Assembly (NCBI RefSeq): GCF_025398155.2
Contig: NZ_CP104562.2
Coordinates: 4,464,001-4,528,000 of the forward strand
Reading direction: 5' to 3'
DNA from: Roseateles amylovorans
Lineage (GTDB): Bacteria > Pseudomonadota > Gammaproteobacteria > Burkholderiales > Burkholderiaceae_C
Length of the DNA stretch: 64,000 nucleotides
The number at the start of each line of letters is the position of its first letter. Position 1 is the first letter of the stretch. The notes under the pieces are model-generated. The model made no database searches and was not told the DNA's origin. It saw only the letters and a program-made list of their open reading frames with translations. The translations under genes were made by a program, and so were the position numbers. Positions 7,442 to 16,365 of the stretch are shown piece by piece.

Positions 7442-9312
7442 GTCGAATCCTTGCCGGGCGCCGTACCACTGCCGCGACGCGCGGGCTCCGAAGGCGCCCC
7501 GCCCTGCTGCTCCGCACGCTCGCGCAGCCGCGAACGCGGCGCAGCGGTCGCCGCGGCGCCCACGCGGGGATCGTTGACACGGCCCGGTCCGGGCGGGCGG
7601 CGCTCGCTGCCGCTGTTCTCCTCATCCGCCGTGCCGCGCTCGCTGCCCGCCTGCGCCTGCAGAGTGCCCAGCGCATCGTAGATCTCCCGCAGACCGAGAC
7701 TCAGCGCCCGCGCATAGCGCCGGGTGGCCAGCTCGATCGCTGTCTGGCGCTTGCGCTCGGGCGCTCCCAGCGCTTCGATCAGTTCATTGGCCAGGCCGCA
7801 GGTCAGCCGCAGGATCTCGGCGTCCCCATCGGCATGGCGCACCGGCGCCTCCTGCGAAGGGCGATGCATCATGTGCTGCAGTTCATCGCCCAGCCCCCAA
7901 TAGCGGGCCACCGCCAGGCCCAGGCTCTCCAGGTCACAGCCCAGCACCGCATAGGCGGCGGACTGCTCGGTCATGCCGCGCGGATTGGGCTGGTCTTCGG
8001 TGGGCTCCGGCGCCAGCATCAGTTGTCGGATCTGCTGCGCATCGTCCGGGAAGTGGTACTGCACCAGGAGCCGGCCGAGGTTCTGCATCAGCGTGATCAG
8101 GTAGACCACTTCGGCGTCGTAACCGGCCGGACGCAGTGCCTGCGCCACCTGACCGGCACGCTGCACCCGCCGCATCAGGCTCTGCATGAAATTGGCCTGG
8201 GCCTCGTTCATCGGCCCCGGCCAGGGCTTGAGCGCGCGGGCCGCGTCCTCCAGCCCGTTCAGGCCCATCATGGCAATGGCGCGCTGCATGTTCAGCACCG
8301 TGCCGCCACTGTTCGGGTGGCCCTGCTGGCGCATGGCGTTGTTGACGCGGCGCAGCAACTCCAGGGTCAGCGCCATGTCCTTGAGCGCCAGGGCCGCCAG
8401 TTCGCTGGCATGCTGAGACGCCATGGCACTGGACATCGCCGTGCTGACCAGCCGGGTCGTCGTGCTCGGCAGATGGCCGAAGCGCTGCATCTTGTCCTTG
8501 AGCAAGGCGATCGGGCCGCCGTCGTCCTGCTCGGCCGCCAGGCGCCAGCCATCCAGTGCGCGCCAGAAACTGCGCGCCAGGTGATAACGCTGGCGGGTCT
8601 GCCGGTCGGTTGCCCGGTTGACGATGGCCCGCAGCGGGTCGGGAATCTGATAGGGCGTCTCCCAGCCCAGACGGACCAGTTCCTGGCCTTGGGGCTGCAT
8701 CCGGCGCATCGCCAGCTGCAGATCGGCCTCGTCCAGCACCGGCTTGCCGGTCAGCAGGCGGTGCAGCACCAGACCGATGCTCGCCACATCGTCTTCGGCG
8801 GCCTCGCGCGCGGCGCGGCGGGTGGCATTGAAATCGGCATCCGGCGGCAGCAGGTCCTGGGCGACTTCCAGGCCCAGGATCCGCACATGGTGACCGGCGT
8901 CGATGACCAGATGCGCCAACTGGAGATCGCGGTGCGCGTGGCCGGCCTCATGGGCAAAGGCCAGGCCCTCCAGCGCCTGCGCCGCCCAGCCGGCGGCATC
9001 CAGCGGCAGCGGATCGCCGGTGCGGGCGAGGCGCTCTTCCAGGGTCTCGCCCAACGCGCGGTCATAGGCCACATACGGCCAGGGATCGACCCGGCCGGTC
9101 TCCACCACATGCGCCAGGTTGGGATGATGGATGCGGGACGCGGTGTCCATCGTCTTGAGCCAATGCAGCATCGCTGCTTCGCCGACGGGCTTCTCCCGCG
9201 GCATCATCAGCAGCATCTCCTGGCGGTGGTGGGTGTCGAACACCAACCACAGCATGCTCCGCTGACTCTTGTGCAGCAGCGCGCGCAGCTCGAAACGACC
9301 GAACCGCTTCAT
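7438..9312 (-). CDS. Pseudokinase-HDOD domain protein
   Basis: The protein has 624 residues from the ATG at 9312. This start was chosen because it puts FGRFELRALL at the N-terminus, matching the paralogue downstream. Longer GTG-initiated forms up to 9501 would run into hrpA, and no start has a convincing ribosome site. The N-terminal 270 residues follow the kinase fold, but key residues are gone: no glycine loop (LLHKSQRSM), no ATP lysine, HRDLQLAH instead of HRDLKPxN, and LGL where DFG should be. It is therefore very probably catalytically dead. An HDOD domain follows (about 280-560). The C-terminal tail is Arg/Pro/Gly-rich and disordered-looking. It overlaps the active kinase gene by 4 bp and may serve as its regulatory partner (inference). 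Confidence 0.85.
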   Translation of the reverse strand: MKRFGRFELRALLHKSQRSMLWLVFDTHHRQEMLLMMPREKPVGEAAMLHWLKTMDTASRIHHPNLAHVVETGRVDPWPYVAYDRALGETLEERLARTGDPLPLDAAGWAAQALEGLAFAHEAGHAHRDLQLAHLVIDAGHHVRILGLEVAQDLLPPDADFNATRRAAREAAEDDVASIGLVLHRLLTGKPVLDEADLQLAMRRMQPQGQELVRLGWETPYQIPDPLRAIVNRATDRQTRQRYHLARSFWRALDGWRLAAEQDDGGPIALLKDKMQRFGHLPSTTTRLVSTAMSSAMASQHASELAALALKDMALTLELLRRVNNAMRQQGHPNSGGTVLNMQRAIAMMGLNGLEDAARALKPWPGPMNEAQANFMQSLMRRVQRAGQVAQALRPAGYDAEVVYLITLMQNLGRLLVQYHFPDDAQQIRQLMLAPEPTEDQPNPRGMTEQSAAYAVLGCDLESLGLAVARYWGLGDELQHMMHRPSQEAPVRHADGDAEILRLTCGLANELIEALGAPERKRQTAIELATRRYARALSLGLREIYDALGTLQAQAGSERGTADEENSGSERRPPGPGRVNDPRVGAAATAAPRSRLRERAEQQGGAPSEPARRGSGTAPGKDST

Positions 9313-9457
9313 GGGCGACGCGTGGGGGTTGGAGTTGGTTTCAGACACGAGAGTTGCATGGCGCTCCGCCTGGATCGGAGCGACGGACCTTTTCAGACTT
9401 GTCGATTGGACCGAAAACCCGTTGTCCTCGCCGGTCAAACTGCGGGGGATTTTCCCC

Positions 9458-12400
9458 TCAGTTTTGTAACTGTGCCCAGACCTTGTCCAGTCGCTTGACA
9501 CTGACCGGCTGCGGAGTCCGCAACTCTTGTGCGAAAAGGCTCACTCGAAGCTCCTCCAGTTGCCAGCGGAAATCGTCCAGCCGCGCATCCGGCGACCCCT
9601 TGCGCTCCACCACCCGCCGCTGCCAGCGCTGCTCCAGCGGCCGCAGTTCCGCCAGCAACTTGGCGTCCCGGGCGGCGTCGGCGCGCAGCTTGTCCAGGCG
9701 CAGGGTGATGCCCTTCAGGTAGCGCGGATAGTGCTGGAGCTGCGCCCACGGCGTCTGCAGGACAAATCGCTTGGGCATCAGGCGCTGCAATTGCGCCTGG
9801 ATGTCGTCGACCACCTCCTTGGCGGCCGAGCGCGTGTCCTTGAGCTTGCGCAGCGCGCCCTGGTATTCCAGCAAGACGCTGAAAGCCAGACGCGCGACCT
9901 CCTGCGCGATCAGGTTGAGCCGCGCCCGACCCTCCTCGAGCCGCGCCTTGAAGCTGAATTCATCCACCGGCAGCGGATCCGCCAGGAAGGCGCGCTCCAG
10001 CGCCACCGCGACGATCTGATCACGCAGTTCCTCGGCCGTGCCCAGGCTCATGTAGGACACCGCCATCTGGGTCAGGTCGGGGATGTTCTTCTCCAGGTAC
10101 TTCAGCGGCTCCTTGAGCTGAAGCGCGATCAGCCGACGCAGGCCCGCGCGATGCTTGGCGGCGGCCACGTCCGGCTCATCGAACACCTCGATCTCCACAT
10201 GCGAGACCTTGTCGATCAGCGCCGGGAAGCCGATCAGCGTCTGGTGGCCGCGGCGTATCTCCATCAGCTCGGGCAACTCGCCGAAGGTCCAGGCGGTGTA
10301 GGTCTTGGCCGCATCGGTGGCCGGCGGCGGCGCCACCGTCGCCTTGACGACCCGTGGCGCGCCCTGGCGACCATCCGCCGCAGCCGAGGGTGCGGTCGAT
10401 GGCGATGGCGACGGAGATGGCGGGTGCGACGCCGCGACCTCGCCGCCCTGCAGCTTCAATGCGGCCAGCGCCTGGAAGGCGGACCGGGCCTGGCCGCCGA
10501 GCTCGGCCTTCAAGGTCGCGAGGTTGCGCCCCTGGCCAAGCTGCCGGCCATGCTCGTCGACCACCCGGATGTTCATGAACAGATGGGCCGGCACCTGTTC
10601 GAGCTTGAAGTCATTGCGCTGGATGGCCAGTTGCGTGCGGTCCCGGACCGCCTTGAGCAGCACCTCCAGCAGGCTGCCCTGCGAGAACGGGTTCAGCGCG
10701 ACGAATTCGGCCACGAAGTCCGGCAGCGGCGTCAGCCGCGAGCGCGGGCGCTGGTGCAGGCTCTTGAGCAGCGCGGTGACCTTGGGCTCCAGCATGCCGG
10801 GCACCAGCCAGTCGACGCGCTCGTCATTGACCTGGTTGAGCGCATAGATCGGCACGGTGACCGTCAGGCCATCTCGCACGTCACCCGGCTCATGCAGGTA
10901 GGTGGCCGCGCAGTCCACGCCGCCCAACCGGATGGTCTTCGGGAAGGCATTGCTGGTGACGCCCGCCGCCTCATGCCGCATCAGCTCGTCCCGGCTGAGC
11001 TGCAGCAGGCGCGGATTGGCCTTGCTGGCCTCGCGGAACCACTTCTCCAGGCTGGCGCCGGAACAGACGTCCGCCGGCAGGTGCTGGTCGTAGAAGGCAT
11101 GGATCAGTTCGTCGTCCACCAGCACATCCTGGCGGCGGGACTTGTGCTCCAGCTCCTCGATCTTGGCGATCTGCTTCTGGTTGTGCGCCAGGAAGGGCAG
11201 CCGGGTGTCCCAGTCGCCGTTGACCAGCGCCTCGCGGATGAAGATCTCCCGCGCCGCCGCCGCATCGACGCGGCCGAAGTTCACCCGACGGTTGTTGTAG
11301 ATGACGATGCCGTAGAGCGTGGCCCGCTCCAGGGCGATGACCTCGGCGGCCTTCTTCTCCCAGTGCGGCTCCAGCAGTTGGGTCTTGATCAGGTGGCCGG
11401 CAATGCCCGGCAGCCACTGCGGCTCGATGGCCGCGATGCCGCGACCGAACAGCCGGGTGGTGTCCACCAGCTCGGCCGCAACGATCCAGCGGCCCGGCTT
11501 CTTGCTCAGGTGCGCGCCGGGATGGCGCCAGAACTTGATGCCGCGGGCGCCGAGGTACCAGTCATCGTCATCCGCCTTGCAGCCGATGTTGCCCAGCAGG
11601 CCCGACAGCATCGACAGATGCACCTGCTCATAGGTCGCCGGTGCGCCGTTCATCCGCCAGCCATGTTCGGCGACGACGGTGTGCAGCTGCGAATAGATGT
11701 CGCGCCATTCCCGCACCCGGCGCGGGCTGACGAAATTGTCGCGCAGCAGCTGTTCCTGGCGGCGGTTGGAGAGCTTGTGCTCGCCTTCCCCGCCCCGACT
11801 CTCGCCGATCCACTTCCAGAGCTTCAGATAGCCCATGAACTCGGAGCGTTCGTCGTCGAACTTCTTGTGCTTCTCGTCGGCCTGCTGTTGCTGCTCCATC
11901 GGGCGATCGCGCACATCCTGGCCGGACAGCGCGCTGGCGATGATCAGCACCTCGGTCAGCGCATCCCGCTGGCGGGCCTCCAGGATCATGCGGCCCACGC
12001 GGGGATCCAGCGGCAACTTGGACAGCTCGTGGCCCATCGGCGTCAGCTCGTTGCGCTCATCCACGGCGCCGAGTTCGGCCAGCAGCTGATAGCCATCGGC
12101 CACGGCCTTGCGCGGCGGCGGCTCGATGAAGGGGAAGTCTTCGACCTGGCCCAGATGCAACGCCTTCATCCGCAGGATCACGCCGGCGAGCGAGCTGCGC
12201 AGGATTTCCGGATCGGTGAAGCGCGGGCGCGCGAGGAAGTCCTTCTCCTCATACAGCCGGATGCAGATGCCGTTGCTGACCCGGCCGCATCGACCGGCCC
12301 GCTGGTTGGCTGCGGCCTGGCTGATCGACTCGATCTGCAGCTGCTCGACCTTGTTGCGGTAGCTGTAGCGCTTGACCCGCGCCTGGCCGGGATCGATCAC

Positions 12401-13579
12401 ATAACGGATGCCGGGCACCGTCAGTGAGGTCTCGGCCACGTTGGTCGCCAGCACGATGCGCGGCTGGCCGTGCGGCTGGAAGATGCGGTTCTGTTCCTGC
12501 TCGGACAGCCGCGCAAACAGCGGCAGCACCTCGACGCCGGGCGGATGGTGCTTGCGCAGGGCCTCGGCGGCCTCGCGGATCTCGCGCTCGCCGGGCAGGA
12601 AGACCAGCACATCGCCGGAGCCGGCACGCCAGAGCTCGTCCACCGCGTCGCAGATCGCGTTGTTGACGTCGTACTCGCGGGATTCCTCGAACGGGCGATA
12701 GCGCTGCTCGACCGGGAACAACCGGCCGGACACCATGATGGTCGGCGCGGGGCCCTGGGCCGAGGCGAAATGCTGGGCGAAGCGATCGGCATCGATCGTC
12801 GCGGAGGTCACGATCACCTTCAGATCGGGCCGCCGGGGCAGGATCTCGCGCAGGTAGCCGAGCAGGAAATCGATGTTGAGGCTGCGTTCATGCGCCTCGT
12901 CGATGATCAAGGTGTCGTAGGCCTTGAGCAGCGGATCGGTCTGGGTTTCGGCCAGCAGGATGCCGTCGGTCATCAACTTGACCGAGGCACCGGCGGACAG
13001 GCGATCCTGGAACCGGACCTTGTAGCCGACCACATCGCCCAGCGGGGATTTCAGCTCCTCGGCGATGCGCTTGGCAACGCTGGAGGCGGCGATCCGGCGC
13101 GGCTGGGTGTGGCCGATCAAGCCCCCCCCATTGCCGCGACCGCGGCCCATCGCCAGCGCGATCTTGGGCAACTGCGTGGTCTTGCCCGAGCCCGTCTCGC
13201 CGCACACGATCACCACCTGATGCTGCTGCAGCGCCCGCATGATTTCCTCGCGCCGGCCGGAGACCGGCAGCGACTCGGGGAACTCGATCGGCGGGATCGG
13301 CGTGGGCGGCGTGCGGGCGCCGGCTTCCGGGCGGCGACCACCGTCGGGACGACGCTCCGGGGGCGGCCGTGGCGCGCGGGGGGTGGCGGCATTCCCCCCG
13401 TGGCCGGTCGCGGGGCGCTCGGGCGACACCGGCGCGGACGCACCAACAGCCGGCGCGCGGGGCGTTCCGGGGGCACGAGACGAATCGGCGGGGGCGGAGC
13501 GGGCCGGAGAGGCGTCGCGGCGTGCAGGGCGCGGCGGGTCTTCGGGCGGCTGGGCGGGGGTGTTGTTGTTCTGACTCAC
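9458..13579 (-). CDS. hrpA: ATP-dependent RNA helicase HrpA (DEAH family)
   Basis: The protein has 1373 residues, close to other HrpA proteins (about 1300). The start is GTG, with no strong ribosome site visible. The first 95 residues are Pro/Ala/Arg-rich and disordered, longer than in E. coli. Then come Walker A GETGSGKT (127-134), DEAH (227-230), SAT motif III, and the helicase C motifs including QRAGRCGR. The HA2 and OB-fold regions and the long HrpA-specific C-terminal domain (DUF3418) follow. DEAH/RHA helicases unwind RNA 3'-5' using NTP; bacterial HrpA is linked to mRNA processing and stalled-ribosome rescue. It is transcribed divergently from argA and runs towards the pseudokinase-kinase pair, perhaps on one transcript. 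Confidence 0.97.
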   Translation of the reverse strand: MSQNNNTPAQPPEDPPRPARRDASPARSAPADSSRAPGTPRAPAVGASAPVSPERPATGHGGNAATPRAPRPPPERRPDGGRRPEAGARTPPTPIPPIEFPESLPVSGRREEIMRALQQHQVVIVCGETGSGKTTQLPKIALAMGRGRGNGGGLIGHTQPRRIAASSVAKRIAEELKSPLGDVVGYKVRFQDRLSAGASVKLMTDGILLAETQTDPLLKAYDTLIIDEAHERSLNIDFLLGYLREILPRRPDLKVIVTSATIDADRFAQHFASAQGPAPTIMVSGRLFPVEQRYRPFEESREYDVNNAICDAVDELWRAGSGDVLVFLPGEREIREAAEALRKHHPPGVEVLPLFARLSEQEQNRIFQPHGQPRIVLATNVAETSLTVPGIRYVIDPGQARVKRYSYRNKVEQLQIESISQAAANQRAGRCGRVSNGICIRLYEEKDFLARPRFTDPEILRSSLAGVILRMKALHLGQVEDFPFIEPPPRKAVADGYQLLAELGAVDERNELTPMGHELSKLPLDPRVGRMILEARQRDALTEVLIIASALSGQDVRDRPMEQQQQADEKHKKFDDERSEFMGYLKLWKWIGESRGGEGEHKLSNRRQEQLLRDNFVSPRRVREWRDIYSQLHTVVAEHGWRMNGAPATYEQVHLSMLSGLLGNIGCKADDDDWYLGARGIKFWRHPGAHLSKKPGRWIVAAELVDTTRLFGRGIAAIEPQWLPGIAGHLIKTQLLEPHWEKKAAEVIALERATLYGIVIYNNRRVNFGRVDAAAAREIFIREALVNGDWDTRLPFLAHNQKQIAKIEELEHKSRRQDVLVDDELIHAFYDQHLPADVCSGASLEKWFREASKANPRLLQLSRDELMRHEAAGVTSNAFPKTIRLGGVDCAATYLHEPGDVRDGLTVTVPIYALNQVNDERVDWLVPGMLEPKVTALLKSLHQRPRSRLTPLPDFVAEFVALNPFSQGSLLEVLLKAVRDRTQLAIQRNDFKLEQVPAHLFMNIRVVDEHGRQLGQGRNLATLKAELGGQARSAFQALAALKLQGGEVAASHPPSPSPSPSTAPSAAADGRQGAPRVVKATVAPPPATDAAKTYTAWTFGELPELMEIRRGHQTLIGFPALIDKVSHVEIEVFDEPDVAAAKHRAGLRRLIALQLKEPLKYLEKNIPDLTQMAVSYMSLGTAEELRDQIVAVALERAFLADPLPVDEFSFKARLEEGRARLNLIAQEVARLAFSVLLEYQGALRKLKDTRSAAKEVVDDIQAQLQRLMPKRFVLQTPWAQLQHYPRYLKGITLRLDKLRADAARDAKLLAELRPLEQRWQRRVVERKGSPDARLDDFRWQLEELRVSLFAQELRTPQPVSVKRLDKVWAQLQN

Positions 13580-13762
13580 GGGGCGCGGATTATCTCGCGC
13601 CGCGCGCGGCCCGTCGTGGGTCAGGGATTGAGCGCCGGGCGGCCAGGCGCGCGGGCTCGTCAGAAGCGCCCGGCCGCAGCGTGCGGCTTCACGCGGTCAT
13701 CGCACAACGGCAGTGTCCCCTGGCCCCCTTGGAACGGACAGCGTGCGGCACAATCCGGCCCC

Positions 13763-15103
13763 ATGAGCCTGGTCTTCCCCCATACCTTCGTGCCGTGGTT
13801 TCGCGCGGTGGCCCCCTATATCCATGCGTATCGCGGCGAAACATTCGTCGTCGGCATGACCGGGGAATTGATCGAGGCCGGCAAGCTCAACAGCTTTGTC
13901 CAGGATCTGGCCATCATGCATGCGATGGGCATCAAGATCGTGCTGGTACACGGTTTCCGACCCCAGGTGAATGAACAGCTGGCTGCCAAGGGCCACCCGC
14001 CCAAATACAGCCACGGCATGCGCATCACCGACGGCATCACCCTGGATTGCGCCCAGGAAGCCGCCGGGCAACTGCGATTTGAAATCGAAGCCGCGTTTTC
14101 GCAGGGCCTGCCCAACACGCCGATGGCCAATTCCACCGTTCGGGTGGTGTCCGGCAATTTCCTGACCGCCCGCCCGGTGGGGATCGTCGACGGCGTGGAT
14201 TTCAAGCACAGCGGTATTGTTCGCCGTGTGGATGCGGCGGCGATTCAACGGGCCATCGATATTGGTGCCATCGTCCTGATGTCGCCCTTCGGTTTCTCCC
14301 CCACTGGCGACGCCTTCAATCTGATGATGGAGGATGTGGCCACCGCCACCGCCATCGCGCTGCAAGCCGACAAGCTGCTCTTCATGACCGAGGTCCCGGG
14401 GGTGCGAGAAAACCCCGAGGATCCGGACAGCAACATCGACACCGAACTCGCCCTGGCGGACGCCAAGCGCTTGATGGGCAAACTGCCGCCGCCCACGCAG
14501 CCCACCGACGTCGGGTTTTATCTGCAGTACTGCGTACGCGCCTGCGAAGCCGGGGTGGAGCGCTCACACATCCTGCCCTTCGCGGTCGACGGTGCGCTGC
14601 TGCAGGAGGTCTATACCCACGATGGTATTGGCACCATGGTGGTCGATGAAAAACTGGAAAGCCTGCGCGAGGCCACCCATGACGATATCGGCAGCCTGAT
14701 TGCGTTGATCGAACCCTTTGAACGAGACGGCACCTTGGTCAAACGCGACCGCAGTGAAATCGAACGCGATATCGAGGCCTACACCGTCATCGAACATGAC
14801 GGCGTGATCTTCGGCTGCGCCGCGCTGCATCCCTATCAGGAAGCGCGCACCGCTGAAATGGCGGCGTTGACCGTGTCCAGCGCGGTGCAGGGTCAGGGCG
14901 ATGGTGAACGCATTCTGAAGCGGATCGAACAGCGCGCCCGCGCCATGGGGCTGACCAGCATTTTTGTGCTGACCACCCGCACCATGCATTGGTTCATCAA
15001 ACGCGGCTTTCAACCGGTGGATCCCGACTGGTTGCCCGAAGAACGCAAACGCAAATACAACTGGGATCGCCGCTCCCAGGTGCTGGTCAAGAAATTGCCC
15101 TGA
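13763..15103 (+). CDS. argA: N-acetylglutamate synthase (amino-acid N-acetyltransferase)
   Basis: The protein has 446 residues, the usual ArgA length. The ATG was chosen where the protein begins with the conserved SLVFPHTFVPWFRAVAPYIHAYRG. The N-terminal 300 residues form an amino-acid-kinase-like domain (VVGMTGELI, KIVLVHGFRPQ). The last 140 residues form a GNAT acetyltransferase domain (AEMAALTVSSAVQGQGDGERIL, the acetyl-CoA loop; FVLTTRTMHWFIKRGF). It catalyses acetyl-CoA plus glutamate to N-acetylglutamate, the first step of arginine synthesis, and is normally feedback-inhibited by arginine. No other arg genes are adjacent. The gene is read away from hrpA across a 183-bp divergent spacer, and yggX follows 175 bp later. 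Confidence 0.97.
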   Translation: MSLVFPHTFVPWFRAVAPYIHAYRGETFVVGMTGELIEAGKLNSFVQDLAIMHAMGIKIVLVHGFRPQVNEQLAAKGHPPKYSHGMRITDGITLDCAQEAAGQLRFEIEAAFSQGLPNTPMANSTVRVVSGNFLTARPVGIVDGVDFKHSGIVRRVDAAAIQRAIDIGAIVLMSPFGFSPTGDAFNLMMEDVATATAIALQADKLLFMTEVPGVRENPEDPDSNIDTELALADAKRLMGKLPPPTQPTDVGFYLQYCVRACEAGVERSHILPFAVDGALLQEVYTHDGIGTMVVDEKLESLREATHDDIGSLIALIEPFERDGTLVKRDRSEIERDIEAYTVIEHDGVIFGCAALHPYQEARTAEMAALTVSSAVQGQGDGERILKRIEQRARAMGLTSIFVLTTRTMHWFIKRGFQPVDPDWLPEERKRKYNWDRRSQVLVKKLP

Positions 15104-15278
15104 GCGACGTCCGAGGCGGGGCCGCCTTCAACGGCCATCAGGGGCCATCAACAACTCTCAATGGCCATCCTGCCTTCACGCCTTCCCACTTTCGCCGCTG
15201 CGCGCCGCAGGTTCCGACAGGCGCCCACCCCGCGCAGCGACCTTCACACCCCCCAACAGTTGATCACCGAGGTTTGAT

Positions 15279-15551
15279 ATGGCCCGCAATGTGCAGTGCG
15301 TTTATCTGAAAAAAGAAGCCGAAGGCCTGGACTTTCCCACCTATCCCGGGGAACTTGGCAAACGCATCTATGAGAACGTCTCCAAGGAAGCCTGGGCAGC
15401 CTGGATGAAGCACCAGACCATGCTGGTGAACGAAAACCGGTTGAATCTGGCCGACCAGCGCGCCCGCCAATACCTGTCTCGCCAGATGGAACAGTTCTTC
15501 TTCGGCGACGGTGCCGAGCAGCCAGCGGGATATGTGCCCCCCACCGCGTGA
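15279..15551 (+). CDS. yggX: Oxidative damage protection / Fe(II) trafficking protein YggX
   Basis: The protein has 90 residues, the full family length. It has the family pattern: VQCVYLKKEAEGLDFPTYPGELG with the conserved Cys7, then IYENVSKEAWAAWMKHQTMLVNENRLNL and a C-terminal QYLSRQMEQFFF. YggX is a small cytoplasmic protein that protects iron-sulfur enzymes from oxidation and is linked to Fe(II) handling. A GAGG ribosome site lies about 8 bases before the ATG. Placement after argA is loose, so an independent promoter in the 175-bp gap is likely. Confidence 0.97.
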   Translation: MARNVQCVYLKKEAEGLDFPTYPGELGKRIYENVSKEAWAAWMKHQTMLVNENRLNLADQRARQYLSRQMEQFFFGDGAEQPAGYVPPTA

Positions 15552-15632
15552 TAACAGTCACTTTCTGTTGACTTCGATGGGTCAGCGGAACGTGACGAGT
15601 TGTGAATGCTGACAATTACCGGCAAAACCCGG

Positions 15633-15663
15633 TTGCCGCGAAATTCAATTCCCTGCCTATAAT
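15633..15663 (+). promoter_or_regulatory. Sigma-70-like promoter of the H-NS family gene
   Basis: A perfect -10 hexamer TATAAT (15658-15663) lies 55 bp before the start codon. The best -35 match is TTGCCG (15633-15638), with a long 19-base spacer, so the -10 is the firmer element. Confidence 0.5.
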
Positions 15664-15717
15664 CGCGCCATGCCCTATTCGGGCTCTGGCCGTTGAACCT
15701 AGCGAGGAATTGCATAA

Positions 15718-16017
15718 ATGGCATCGCTCAAAGACTTGTTGGCCCAGCGGGCCGCACTTGAACAGCAAATCGCAGAAACCCAGGAGCGGGAGCGTTCCGA
15801 CGCCATCGCGAAGGTCAAGACGCTGATGTCCGAATATGGACTGTCGGTGGCTGATCTGACGGCACGCTCGGCCAAGGTGGCCGGCAAGGCGTCCAAAGTG
15901 GCGGCGAAGTATCGCAACCAAGCCACCGGCGAAACCTGGAGCGGCCGCGGTCTGCAGCCCAAATGGCTGAAGGCAGCGATTGCCGGCGGCGCCAAGCTCG
16001 ATGATTTCGTGATTTAA
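15718..16017 (+). CDS. H-NS family nucleoid-associated protein (short beta-proteobacterial type)
   Basis: The protein has 99 residues. The N-terminal half is a charged coiled-coil (LKDLLAQRAALEQQIAETQERER) for oligomerisation. The C-terminal half has the H-NS DNA-binding signature YRNQATGETWSGRGLQPKWL, where the RG-containing loop enters the minor groove. These proteins bind AT-rich DNA and silence transcription. An AGGAA ribosome site is well placed. The gene is monocistronic, with a TATAAT promoter in front and a strong terminator behind. Burkholderiales usually carry several paralogues, so no single gene symbol is assigned. Confidence 0.93.
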   Translation: MASLKDLLAQRAALEQQIAETQERERSDAIAKVKTLMSEYGLSVADLTARSAKVAGKASKVAAKYRNQATGETWSGRGLQPKWLKAAIAGGAKLDDFVI

Positions 16018-16075
16018 ATGCCCCAAACCAGGGCAAGAACACAAACGCTCAGGCGGGTGTTCTGCTGAGAGCCAG

Positions 16076-16100
16076 AAAGCCACCGCAAGGTGGCTTTTTT
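16076..16100 (+). terminator. Rho-independent terminator after the H-NS family gene
   Basis: A 9-bp stem (AAAGCCACC with GGTGGCTTT) closes a GCAA tetraloop and runs into TTTTTT, 59 bp after the stop codon. It is a classical intrinsic terminator. Confidence 0.95.
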
Positions 16101-16365
16101 CATTTGAGCCCCGTCCCAGCACCCGGCTCTCCGACTACCCCCTGGGCGCCACGCCCCCGATATTCGCATTCACATCCCGGGGGAAAATCCAAGCACCTCG
16201 CAGCGAGCCAGCGCAGCGATTCGCAGGCCTCGGATCACCCCGCGTCGCAGCAGCCAAGCGTCACCCGCACGGTCGTCCGTACCGTCGTCCGTACCGCCAT
16301 CCGTATTCGGCGGCCGCATCCCTGCGCGCACCGGCCCGCCGACCCCCTTCACGTAAACTGCCGCC
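16101..16365. other. Spacer before dnaG with a 12-bp tandem repeat
   Basis: No gene is seen. Three 12-bp units of the form NGTCGTCCGTAC lie at 16271-16306, the third one degenerate. No clear promoter for dnaG could be fixed. Confidence 0.5.

Noticed and set aside
9527..12427. 966-residue open frame antisense to hrpA
   Set aside because: Shadow frame of a complete DEAH helicase. No domains.
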